64,000 nt of DNA, taken from 4572-123 sp002084545 (GTDB taxonomy: Bacteria > Desulfobacterota > Desulfobacteria > Desulfobacterales > 4572-123). The notes under the pieces were generated by a model, which saw only the letters and a list, made by a program, of their open reading frames with translations, was not told where the DNA came from and ran no database searches. The stretch spans positions 1 to 64,000 of the forward strand of contig JAOZSJ010000003.1 in the NCBI GenBank assembly GCA_029939715.1, read 5' to 3'. The translations under genes and the position numbers were made by a program. This document shows, piece after piece, positions 1-12,400 of the stretch (its first letter is position 1; each line of letters begins with the position of its first letter).

Positions 1-450
1 ATTCTCCGCTCTGAGTTTCTTGTTGTATATCATTATCTTTCGTGGGTTCTTTCTGGTTTTTCTCCTCAACGGGCCTTTCCGGTATCTCTTCGGCAGGCTT
101 TTCCGCGGATTCCTGTTCGGACGTATCCTCTTCAACCGTGTCGGTTATTTCTTCATCTTCTGCCGGCGTGAAACCGTCGGAAAATTCAACGGCTGAATAA
201 TAACTCCCGCCATACATCAAACCGTACAACCCAGGGCCCCACCAGGTTTCGGTGTCGTACTGCATCATATCGGTAATCTTGATACTCCTGAAAACAAACA
301 GTTTGATTTCGGCAAGACCCGGGGCCGGTCGGGCCGGCAGAGGTTCTTCTGTAGAAGAATCGAAGAATGTATGAAAGTCATCGCCTCTGAACCCGAATAT
401 CGGAGCATAGCGCCGGTTGTTTATATATTCCGCATCCAGAATCCTGTCCA
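1..450 (-). other. Post-RTX segment and acidic Glu/Pro-rich tail, continuing off the window
   Basis: After the last nonapeptide comes a non-repetitive stretch (YAPIFGFRGDDFHTFF; DTETWWGPGLYGLMYGG). It is followed by an acidic, low-complexity tail rich in E, P, T and K (SEQESAEKPAEEIPE). No stop is reached. The tail may lead into the C-terminal secretion signal or a further domain outside the window. Confidence 0.7.
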
Positions 451-3400
451 GGCCGCTCGTATCAAAAACATGATCGATTCCGGATCCTCCGGAAATCACA
501 TCTTTGCCGCGTCCCCCGTTTAGCTTATCCGCACCCGGACCGCCATAGAGTTTGTCCCGTCCGCTGTCGCCAAAAATAAAATCCTTCCCCGAACCGCCTG
601 ACAGCAGGTCATCCAGAGCACCGCCGTATAGCGTATCATTGCCGTCATCGCCATAGATGGCATCCCTGCCGGTCCCGCCAAAAATAGAATCATCACCGCC
701 ATCCCCATAAATCCGGTCATCATCGCCGCCCTGATCGGATGCCACGAATACAGGGCCGGGTTCCGGAACAAAGTCGAAAAGTATCCGGCATTGATCCCCA
801 TGGAGGATGTCATTGCCCAGACCTCCGGAGATACTGTCCCTGCCGGTGGAACCGATAATTATATCATCTCCGCTGCCGCCGCTGATCGTATCGTCGTCAC
901 CGGCATCCGGGCAGACAATATCGATGATATCGGCTTCCGAATCATGATCAACGGCAAAATCAACAAACCCGCTGTCGCCGAAAATTATATCATTGCCCTC
1001 ATCGCCCTGGATATCGTCGCTGCCGGCTCCGCCGAAAATTATATCATTGTCAGTACCGCCCGTGATCATGTCCGAACCGCCTATTTCACAGAAAACAGTT
1101 TCAACGCGGGCCGGGGATCCGAATCGCCCGGTTACAACTTTAGCATTATCACCAAAAAGAATATCTTCCCCTGCCCCGCCTGCGATCAGGTCGCCGCGGG
1201 CGCCTCCGGCCACCACATCATTTCCGATGCCGCCATTAATGGTATCTGCGCCTCCCTGCCACGCATCCGTGGAAATGACACTGAATATGACACCAGCCCT
1301 GCGCACGACAGATCCGTTATCACCGAAAATAATTTCATCACCGCTTCCGCCGGCAATCATATCTTCCCCTGCCCCGCCAAGGATGACACTGTCCCCGCTG
1401 CCTCCGGATATTGCATCTTTGCCGCCGATGTCAGGCAGGAGGGTGAATATCTCGCTATCCTCCCCTGCAAAACGAATCCGGCCGTTATCTCCCAGGATAA
1501 TATCATCCGCGGAAAGCGATGTAATTGTATCGTTCCCAACGCCGCCGAGGATGATGCCGTTGCCAGTGCCACCGGTTATTATATCATCATTACCCATCAA
1601 CTGGTCAGGGTCATGGTCCAGGGTCATGGCCATGGTAACGATACCATTTTCATTAAACTCGGCAAAACCGCTGTCACCGATAATAATATTTTGACCGGCA
1701 TCGGAAAACAATGTATCTCCGCAACTGCCGCCGAAGATCAAATCATCTCCAATACCACCGCTGATGCGGTCCGCCCCGCCGTTCAACGGCTCGGCGGTAG
1801 CAACTTCACTTACAAGGCCGGTTGTAAAATCGACCCGTCCGGCATCACCGAGCAGGATGTCATTGCCTTCCTGCCCGAAAATATCATCAGCCCCGCTGCC
1901 GCCAAGGATAATGTCATCACCGGCATTGCCGTATATCACATCATCTCCGGTCGCAATTGCAAAAGCTCTGATAATGTCAACAGCACCGCTGCCGTCTATC
2001 GCAACCTGGCCGTTATCACCCACCAGGATGTCATTGCCGGAATCTCCGGTTATTTCATCACCTCCGGCCCCGCCGAAGATAATGTCATCATCCTCGTTAC
2101 CGGCCAGGGTATCATTGCCGCCGGCCGGTGAATCAATATTCAGAGTCCTTACTGTCCGGTCGCCCCATTTATCGATAACGGCGATCCCAACGTCGCCGAT
2201 TATCGTATCTTTGCCGCTGTTACCGGTTATGCAGTCATCCCCGCTGCCGCCGAAAATAATATCGTTGCCGGCATCTCCGGTTATGCTATCGTTGCCGTCG
2301 TCAAGCCGGCCAAGGGCTTTAGCAACAAAGCCGTCATCCTCGCTGAAAAGAACAGTTCCGTCATCTCCAAAAAGGAGATCCATACCATCACCGCCCCGGA
2401 TCAAATCGTCTCCGGCCTGCCCGTAAACTATGTCATCCCCGCTCCCGGCCCGGATCACATCATAAGTTCCGATTGCATCGTCGGTGACGGAGACTTGAGT
2501 TGCATATCCACCTTCCAGGCGATCGGCATCCGGTTCAATGATTCCACCATCTCCCAAAATCACATCATCTCCCTCACCACCTGTCAGGGTATCGGCTCCG
2601 GTGTCGCCGATAATGACGTCATCCCCTTCATGTCCTGCGATCTCGTCCTCATCATCGCCGCCAAAAAGAAAATCGTTGCCCATGCCGCCGGAAATAAAAT
2701 CCCCTCTGCCGTTTTCAGAACCGGCGGATGCAGCGCTGACAAGGTTTTCAACAGATTTTTCAACAATCCTGTCACCGTCAAAGATGGTTATGAAATCATC
2801 TCCGAATACAACCTCCCCGGCATCACCGAAAAGCATCATGTTCTCTGTCCAGTTTTCACTTTCAACGGTGCCGATCAGGTCATTCCCGTCTCCGCCGAAG
2901 ACAACGGCAAGCCCGTTTTCATTTTCGCCGTCATCTTCAAGAATACAGGTGTCATCCCCCTGATTCAGCCACACAAAGGTTATATCCTCTGCCTGAAGGC
3001 CGTATATGTACACGATATCGTCGGCCTTGCCGGCAAGGATATGAATGCCGCCGTCAAAATTGCCGTCGGCATCCCAGGTAATCACCGCCGGCGCCAGGCC
3101 GGTAATACTGCCGTGTTCTATTTCAGCCAAGGTGTCTGCATCGTCATCACCGGCATCACTGATATTCAGCATATGCCGTCCCTCTCCGGCATGGATAGTC
3201 AAATCCCCGGTAATCAGATCAAGGCTGCCGTTTTCAAGACGGGTATCAGAGGAGATATTGAAGATCTCGTTTCCGTCGTTGCCGCTGATGGTTGTAACGG
3301 CAGTCGTTCCTGTTACATTAAAAATGTCATTTCCCGAACCCAGTTCAATATCCAGGGTCTCGATGCCGTAATATACAATGCCGTGGGCCATGGCCGTGAT

Positions 3401-6400
3401 CTTGACCGTTCCGATCATGTCCGCGGAAGTATCGATGAAATCGATAGATAGATCTTTACAGCTCCCCATGAATGTAATCCGGTATACAGGCCCAAGAGAG
3501 GTAATCACGATATTTTTTGTGTGGGGCAGATCATCATGCGCATTATTGGGATTCAAGATGGGATCAAGGGCCGCAAGAATATCTTCTGCTCCCGCATCAA
3601 CGGAAATTTTCTCCGTCCACAAATCCATTGTTCCGTCATTGACAACTCCCCGGACATGCAGTCTGTAGGTACCCCGGGCCGCTTCAACCGAAAGGATCTG
3701 GGCCGTACTCAGATAAGGCCGGTTCGTTCCGTCGTGAAGCGTGCCGGTTTTTACAATAACCGAAGCATTCAAAGCGGGTACCAGAGCTGTCGTATGGATA
3801 TCCTCGGCCCATTTGATCTGAGCAAAATCATTGCCTGCCAGTTCACCGCCGAAGAGAATCGTAAAATTTGTATAAACATCGGTTTCCAGATTAACCTGAA
3901 TACTGTCGGAACCGTACAGCGCCCTGAGTTGAAATGCGATCTCATCTGCCGTCATGCCGTAATCCAGCAGCAGGGTTGCAAATCCGTAATATCGCGTGAT
4001 CCTGTCGGTATCCGAAAGGCCCGATTCCCTGCCGCAGCCTTCAGCCGACAGGAGATAACTGCCCGAGGCCGCCTGGACATACACCGTCTGAACCTCGGCC
4101 ACGGACGGCATATCCAGCCCCGTCAACGTGGTCTGCGTCAGTGTGCCGATATCATCGGTTGTGTCATTGCCGTCATCGACAAACAGTTCATCTTCACCTT
4201 CGCCCCCGGCAATTGTAAGCAGTGCCGCGATACGGTCCACGTATTGATCCTGGCTGCCCACATTGATCGTATCACTGCCAATGCCTGTATCAACGAGGGT
4301 ATAACCGGAAACCGATTGAATATAAAGGGTATCGTCTCCATCGGCGCCAAAGACAGTGGTCAGGCCCTCATGGGTGGATTCAATGGTCAGATTATCACTG
4401 CCGGAGCCCAGTTCAAGGTTCATCTCCTCCATATTGGCATAACGGATTCCGCCGGGAACCGGCCTGTCTCCGATCATGGTATCAGGCCCCATGCCGAAAC
4501 CGTAAAGGCTGCTTTCGGTCAGGGTGCCTTCATCATTGGCCGGGCTGTTTCCGTTGTAGATGTTCAACGTATCCACCTGGTCTGCTTCATCCACCCTTAC
4601 ATTGGGATTTACCGGAGTATAAAAATAGGTATTACTACAGGCCACATAGCCGGTATCGATCCTCAGGACGGCGGAAAAGCCATCTCCGTTTACATTGGTG
4701 ATTACGATATTGCTGCTGTTCTGTCCGGATTCGGCCGTATATCCATTGGCGTAATCCAGCTTGCCCGCCAGCCTGGAGGCCATTGACTCAAGGTCATCAT
4801 CTGTTTTAACCGTACAGCCGTACTCTTCACCGTCGAGCACCATTGTCCATATCTCGCCCCTTATGACATTACCGCTCAGACTGAAAGAGAGCTGTTCATC
4901 ATTGCCGTCTTCATCCGTACTTGAATCCAGTTCTGTTTCGCTGACAGGCTCCAGCGTTATCGAAAAATCATTTCCGTCTGTATTCCTGATAGCAATTTCG
5001 CTGTCGCGGGCATCCGCTGCAAAACCGTCAATATCGCTTAACTGATCTGCCAGGGCCAAAGCCACGGTTTCAAGGGTCTCGGTGATGCCGCCTGCCGTGT
5101 AAAATGCGGCCGGTCCGGTTTCATCATTTATAAATATCCGCCAGGTCTCACCTGCGGCAGCATCACCGGTGAGCGTCACCGTTCTGGCTACAAACAGATC
5201 GTTTACATCGATATCAATACCGGCCGCTGTAAAGGCATCTTCCCAGGATGTAGTAAATATTACGGTATCACCGATCACCGAGGCCGCCTGCATGACAATC
5301 CCCCGGGCCGGGCCGGCTGTGAGGACAAATTCATAGGGATTGTCGTTCATGCGGGGATCAAAGCCATCCATGCGGCCCTGCTCCGGATCGATGTACCAGG
5401 CGCTGGTATCGGTCAATGTCGCCTGCTCCTCACCATCGGCATTAACAATGGTCCCGGCGGTCAGGATATAACCGTCAGGCACATACCAGTTGGTTTCTCC
5501 GGGCAGGGTGAAGGGATCATTTAAAAACTTTTCCTCGCTGACCTGTATGCCGCCGTCGATGGCAAGGGGCCCCCGGATGCTGTTGATCCGTTCATTCATT
5601 GCAGGGAAAACCCGGGCATCACTTCCATCTACAACGTCGTCATCAATTCCCGAAACAAGGATCGTCTGGGGAAGATTCCAGTTTTGTGTGGTAAACACTA
5701 CCTGGGGGATGACGGTCAAAAAGCCCGTACCTGCTGAATCAACCCGGGCATGAACTGTAAACAGCACCGGTTCGTCAAGCTGGTAGGTACTGACGGTCAG
5801 TGTATCGGCAGCCGTATCAGGTGTTGCCGAGTACCGGTTCAGGGCACCGGCCAGGCCGATGGCCACATCTTCTATGGTATCATTTTCCTTTACCGTATAA
5901 TTATAAGAGACGCTGTCTAATATAATGATCCAGGTATCCCCCGCTTTAACAGGGCCGTTCAGGTCAATGGTTTGAGCATCGGCATCAAAACTGCTGAAGG
6001 AGCCTGCCGGTACGATATTGTAAGACAGGTTCATGTCAATACCCGACAGACTGGTGAGCACAACTGTGCGATCCTGTGAACCGGCGGTCAGATCATTTCC
6101 GGACACCGCGTTTATAAGGGCGGCGAAACTGCCTGCAACGCTTTGTGCAGTGTCGTCTGTATCAATGACATACAGATACTCGATGCCGTCTATCGTCACT
6201 GTCCATTGTTCACCGGCAACCACATCCGCCAGCAGTTCCACTGAGACCGAAGCCACTGCGGAAGCATCGACCTCACCCGATCCCGTGGGGGTAACTGCAC
6301 ATGCCAGGGAGAACACCTCTCCTGCTTCACTGGTTACGGTGATGGTGTCGGCATCTGTATCATAAACCGCTGTAAAGCCTTCGACTGCATCCAGAAGAGA

Positions 6401-9400
6401 TGCCAGCCGATCCCCTGCGGTATCCAGTTCCAGCGAATCTCCATTTGCCCCGCCCACATAAACATATTCATTTCCGTCCAGGGTCAGAGTCCATGTTTCA
6501 TCCGCGCGTACCGGGCCGCTTAGAAAAATTTCCTTGATCCATTTTGTATCGGTGCCGAGGACTTCTCCGCTGCCTGCGGAAGATACCGTGCAGTACATGT
6601 CGAAATAATTTCCATTGAAGCTGGAAATTGTAATGATGCGCCCCTCGTATCCTGCAATAAAGCCATCCTCGGCATCCATCAGGCCTGCCAGAATTGCCGC
6701 GATCTCCTCAAGTGTCTCGCCGGCGGTTACCGTGTGGCTGTAATCTTTACCGTCCAATGTTGCTGTCCAGTTTTCACCGGCAAACACCGGACCTGTCAGG
6801 TCAAGAGTCCGGGTCATCACTGCAAGGCGATTTACGACCACGGCATCTTCAAGGTCCGAAACAATCATGCATTGAATGTCGGCAGAGCTCAATCCATCTA
6901 TATAAAAAGTAATTTCAGAACCATCTGAGCTTGCGACGCCATCGGGCTGCCGTGTTATAATTTCCGCCAGGCGTGTAATGACGGCATCGATATCATCACC
7001 TGCCTGCACTTCATAGGCATAGGCAACCTGGTCCAGCATAATCGTCCAGATATCTCCGGGAATAACGGGCCCGTCAAATTCGATCTTTGCCTGCGGAGTT
7101 GCCACATCCACCTGGACAGCTTCATTTTCACCGAAATTTGCATCCGGATCAAAGGCCAGGTCGGAGTTATAGGTCCGGGTCACCCGGGGAACAACATCTA
7201 CGGCCACATCGCTTTCAGGCTGGAGCGTCAATACTATGTCATAGCTGTCCGTGACCGGGTTATAACCGGGGAATTCATCTTCCATCAGATAGGTTATGAT
7301 AAAACGGCTCTCATCGGCTGAAAGAGTCTCCCATTGCCCGGTGCCCGGATCAACGGTATATTTCCTGGTAAGTGGGTCATAGCCCATAATTATTGCAGTA
7401 TTGCCGGTCCCGGGGCCTTCAACCACCGTAATCTGTTTGCCGATGAGTTCTACTGCCTTGGGATTTGTGGCATGCCGCTGCAGAGAGAGATTCAGTTGAT
7501 ATGAAAGCCCTTGGGCCACACCCTGTTCATAATCCGCATAGGGGATTGAAGGCAACGGCCCGGGTTCCATATAATGCACCTGACTTCCGAGGCGGATGAT
7601 GTAAAAACCGGCCCGGTCAAGATCAAACTCCAAAAATGGATCGTTGATGGAAAGGCTGCCTGCGTCAGGTACTGAAGGATATACACCATTGAGAGGCTCC
7701 ACCGGTGAAAGCACACCGCTTGAACCCATCAGATCATCAAAGGTTCGGCCCTCAATATCTGTTCCAGCGTCTACTCTGAACAGATCAACACAGGGCCTTA
7801 CGGTATAGACAACAGGAACCGGGATCATGCCTATCCCCGTATTATAATCATATATGGAGTAGCCCGTGAGATAGTTGCCCCTGTCAATATCTATAACGCC
7901 ATGGACGGTTCCGCCGCCCCTTGTCACTTCGATTGTAAACGGTTCTTTTACGCCTTCTTTATCTTCAATAATAATTTTTTTATTGGAAAGCCGGCCGCCT
8001 GTGTTCAATCGGGCACTGTAAGTTGCCGCCGTATCTGCGTTGACAGCATCAACCAGGGCCAGTTTTACACCATACAGATTCTTTAAAGGATCGGCCAGAT
8101 CGGAAGTATTGCAGCTGTATGCCCTGCCGTTTACATAAATGGTCCAGAGCTCATTGGACTGGTAATCACCAAGCAATTTAATCGCTGCGCTGAAATAGTG
8201 CTTCCTGGCGTCAATCACCGATTGATCAGAGTCTATATCAAGGGCATCATGCAGACTGTGGTTGACTGAACTGATAAAAACAGGTTCACCGTCGTCGGTA
8301 TTGACGGTGATGGTACTGCCACCGTCCACATTTGGATTAAAACCGGAAAGGATTTCATCCGCCAGCCCCAGGGCCACGTCATTCATCGAGGTGTCTCCGG
8401 CAGCTACCTCATAGGCATCAGGATCGGCATTTTCGATGGTGACGCTCCAGAGATCGTGCGCTTCAACGGCAGCCCCGTTGTCCAGAACGATATCGCTGTA
8501 CCAGAACAATAGCGGTGTACCGGACATTTCACTGCCACCTTCAATATCGGCTGCTGAGATATCACCGCTCAGGTCAATGCCCGCCGTATCATGATAGATC
8601 ACCATGAACACTTCATTGCCGGCATTGCTGAAAATATGTGTGTCATAACCGGTGATACTGCCGTCAAGACCGTCCGCAGCATCGGATATATCCGCATCTG
8701 ACGCGGATACGGTGTAATCATAGGTATTGACGTCCACGGTAACGATCCAGTCCTGTCCCTCATAAACTTCGTCCGTGTCCGTGTCGCCCAGCCGCAATGT
8801 TCCGGCATAACCGGTTTCACTGACAGCTCCCGAAGAAGATGCGGCGGTAATGTTCGCTGCCGTCAGCACGAGTGGCCCGCTGCAGGTAATACCGATGGTG
8901 CCGCCGGCAGTATCGGCAACAGGCGAGTATCCGCCGTCGATATCCCCGGCAAGGCCGGTGACTGCACTTGCAAGGGTGGAGCCATCGGTTTCATTGGCGG
9001 TATAATCAAACGACGAACCATCCATGTTTACAGCAAAAGTTTCACCCTCGGTAACATCGCCCCCAAGCAAAATGCTAAAGGTACTGGCAATCCGGATCTC
9101 ATCGGTTCCAGCCGGGCTTGCATCTTCAGTTCGACTGTCCGCACTTAAGGCACCAAACGTTCCGGATCGTGAAATCGTTATCTGACTGCCGGAAACTGAT
9201 GTTGCGTACTGTGAAGGCAGGCCGGTTGAAGCGGCTGCCAGTCTGGCCTCAAAACTTGCCGCCACATCCGCCAGACTTGCATCAGCGGCAAGTGGCGTAT
9301 GGGAATACTCGATGCCGTCAAGTGTAATGGCCCAGAGGTCATCGTCATCAAAATCTCCGGTCAGGGTAAAGGTTCCGGTCCAGTCCGTATAATCGATCGT

Positions 9401-12400
9401 GCTTTCGATATCCGCCTGTTCCACCTCCAGGGCCACTGTGAAGGTATCTTCGGAGCTGTTTTCAATCCTGATCACCCCGGGCTCATCCACGGTTCCGGGA
9501 CCCTCCGCCGTGTAGGCGGTATACCGGATCGTGCCGTCGTTTATTTCCTGTGCAATGCCTGCTGCGACATCGTCTGCAGTGGTATCTTCCGCCGGTACCA
9601 GCCAGGAAAATTCATCCGTGCCGCCCAGGGTCAGTTTCCATGTCTGACCTTCATACACATCACCTTCAAACTCCACCAGGACAGATCGACGGTCCAGGCT
9701 TATGGTATCGGCCACCGGCGCGGCTATGATTTCAAAATCAATTGTAAAATCATTCCCGCGACTGTTTGCAATACTGAGTGCATGATTCGAGCCGGCCGCC
9801 ACTTGTGCAGAATAGGGCCAATGGATCTCGGCGGCCAGGCCCGTGGCCACATCAGCCAGGGTTGTATTACCGCCCGGCACAATATACTCGAAGGTATGCG
9901 GAGCTCCGGCTGAAGTATCATCCAGGGTCACCTGCCATGTTTCACCCTTTTTGACATCACCGCTTAATTCCAGCTGCATTTCCACCCATTGAATACTCTC
10001 TATCACGGCTTCCGTCTGAACCGGTGTACCGCTGATATCCGCCCTGCCCGCGGGAGATGGGCCCTGCAGGGAAAAACTGATGGTAAATCCGGCTGTATCA
10101 GATAGTGTCAGGGTGTCGTCTCCGGACCGAAGCGGTAAATAGTCATGATATGGATGATAATTTTCAATTTCATTGATAAGACCGTCTACAATGCCTTCAG
10201 GTGTCGGCGAATAACCGTTTTCTCCGGCGGTAACCGCATAGGGCGTATCGTTCAGTGTCAGGGTCCAGATCTCACCCTGGATCACCGGCCCTGAAATCTT
10301 AATCCGCGATTCGGTGAATTGAATCAGCGGCGTTCCGGTACCTGCAGGTGTTGTTACATCCGTTCTTCTGACCACAACTCCGGCATCCTGCCCCAGGTGG
10401 CTTACCCTGTCCACCCGGACACCGTTTTCATTGACGATAATTAAACTTCCGCCATCTGAAAAAACCTGAACCGGTTCATCGGCAGCCGGGTTGTCATCAT
10501 ACTGTGCTGTCAGTACCGATGCCAGGCCGCCGGCCACATCGGCCGGCACTAAGTCGGTTTCCTGCACCTGGTAAGAGTAATCCACGGCATTGAGCCGTAT
10601 AGTCCAGACATCTCCGCCGGAAATCGTATCACTGTCATCAAGCAGATTCACCCTTACCCGGGTGTAATAGGTCTCATCGTCCGTGATTGTCCCGTTGCTT
10701 AAAATATCAGCCGCCTCCGGGACAAGCATCTCCTGTGTTACTTCAAACAGATAATAATCCCATGTGCCGTCTCCATAGCCCTGGATCTTGGTATAAGGCG
10801 TGTCGGAATTGATGGAATCGCCGTTACCGATCCGGGTGTCATAAAAAGTATACCAGTAGTAGGTATCCTCTATATCCTGAATATTCGCATAGCCCTCATT
10901 TTCGGAAACCGGATCAGGAGCAAACAAGAATGCATCCACATCGTGGTTTTCCATGGACACCTGCAGTTCATAGTCGGTGCCGGAGGGCAGGCCAAACCCA
11001 AGCCAGTTGTCTATTTCAAGATAATAATCACCCGCCTCGTAAAATGTGTATTCCATGTAATCATCAAGCCAGGTCGTGCTGCCTTCTCCACCCGTTGACG
11101 GGTTGGACCAGCCCTGCCCCTGTTTGACCAGGCGTGGTGTCCGGCTCCCGTCTTCATTGTCGATCATTTCATACAGTTTGAAACGGCTTGCCCATAAAAT
11201 AGAATCGGTGTACTCAAACCCGTGATCCATATCAAAAACAGCATCAATGCCGGGAGAACCGCTGTCCAGGGCATCCCGGATCATTCGCTCTGTTATGGAA
11301 AAGGCGTAGAAGGCGGACTCATCGTTTCCCTCGCCCTTGATGGTCAGGTGCGGAATGGCCGTGGACATATTGATTTCATTATCAAAATTCATACCCCACA
11401 TGCCCATGTCAATATTCTGGGCCGTATAGGCAGAGGTGTTGTATCGGGTGCCGTATATGACGGAAGTGCCGAAATCCGCCTCAAACACAGTGTCGGAATC
11501 CACAGACCGCACCTGTCCTGTTCCAAGTACCACCAGGCTGGTGGGCTCGGCTACAGTGGTCGTTCCCCCGGGCTCGGTTACAAGGACACCGCCCGTGGCA
11601 TCATCGGCAATCATGACATCCACGAACGACAGATGGAGGGTCTGGTTATTTACACCGGCCGTATAGGAATACTCTGTGCCGTTCAGTTTTACCGCCCAGA
11701 TATTCCCGATATTTACAGGACCCTGAAGCTGGATTGTAATCCGGGTGAAATGGTTCGAAGGTTCCGGGTCTGTCAGGATAACGGCATAATCCTGCGGGGC
11801 CGCGGTGATGGTAAAGCTGCTTCCATCAGCGCGGCTGAGAATGATTGTATCTGGATGGGTTGAATCAACATATGCGACATAGTTTGAATCTCTGTTAATT
11901 TTTTCGGCCAGACCCCCGGCAATATCTTCAAGGGTATCTATACCTGTCACAACATACTCAAAAACATCGGTTGAATCGATTGTAATAGACCAGGCATCGC
12001 CGGCCAGAACCGGACCATCGAGTTCAACAGATGCGATAAAGGCGGTATCAAAATCGGTCAGGACCGCACCCTGCAGCCTTGACTCGTCAAATGTAAACGT
12101 CGGGCCCCGTATGGTTATCGATGTGTTAGGATCGGAACTGCTGATGTCGGCTGTAAAATTTTCATACACGTTGCCCTGGATCTTTTCAGACAGGCCATGG
12201 GCCGCATCTGCCGGCCCCAGGTTGAAATATGCTGCATACTCAGCTTCGCTTATATCGTGCGTAATCCGTGAGTAGTGTATTCCCTCCACCTCATATCCGG
12301 CAGCATCGGGGGCAGCCTTCACATAGATATCCCGGGGGGTGTTCCAGTCTGCCTGGTTGAATTCCAGGCTCAAGATATCGGAAAAACCGGTGGATGCGGA

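Noticed and set aside
791..2131. Plus-strand open frame of 446 residues (and similar ones at 2495-3451, 3521-4786, 17378-18460 and 25226-26338)
   Set aside because: They lie codon-for-codon opposite the giant gene and arise because it rarely uses TTA, CTA and TCA. Their composition is the reverse complement of RTX or repeat codons, and no domain or ribosome binding site is evident.
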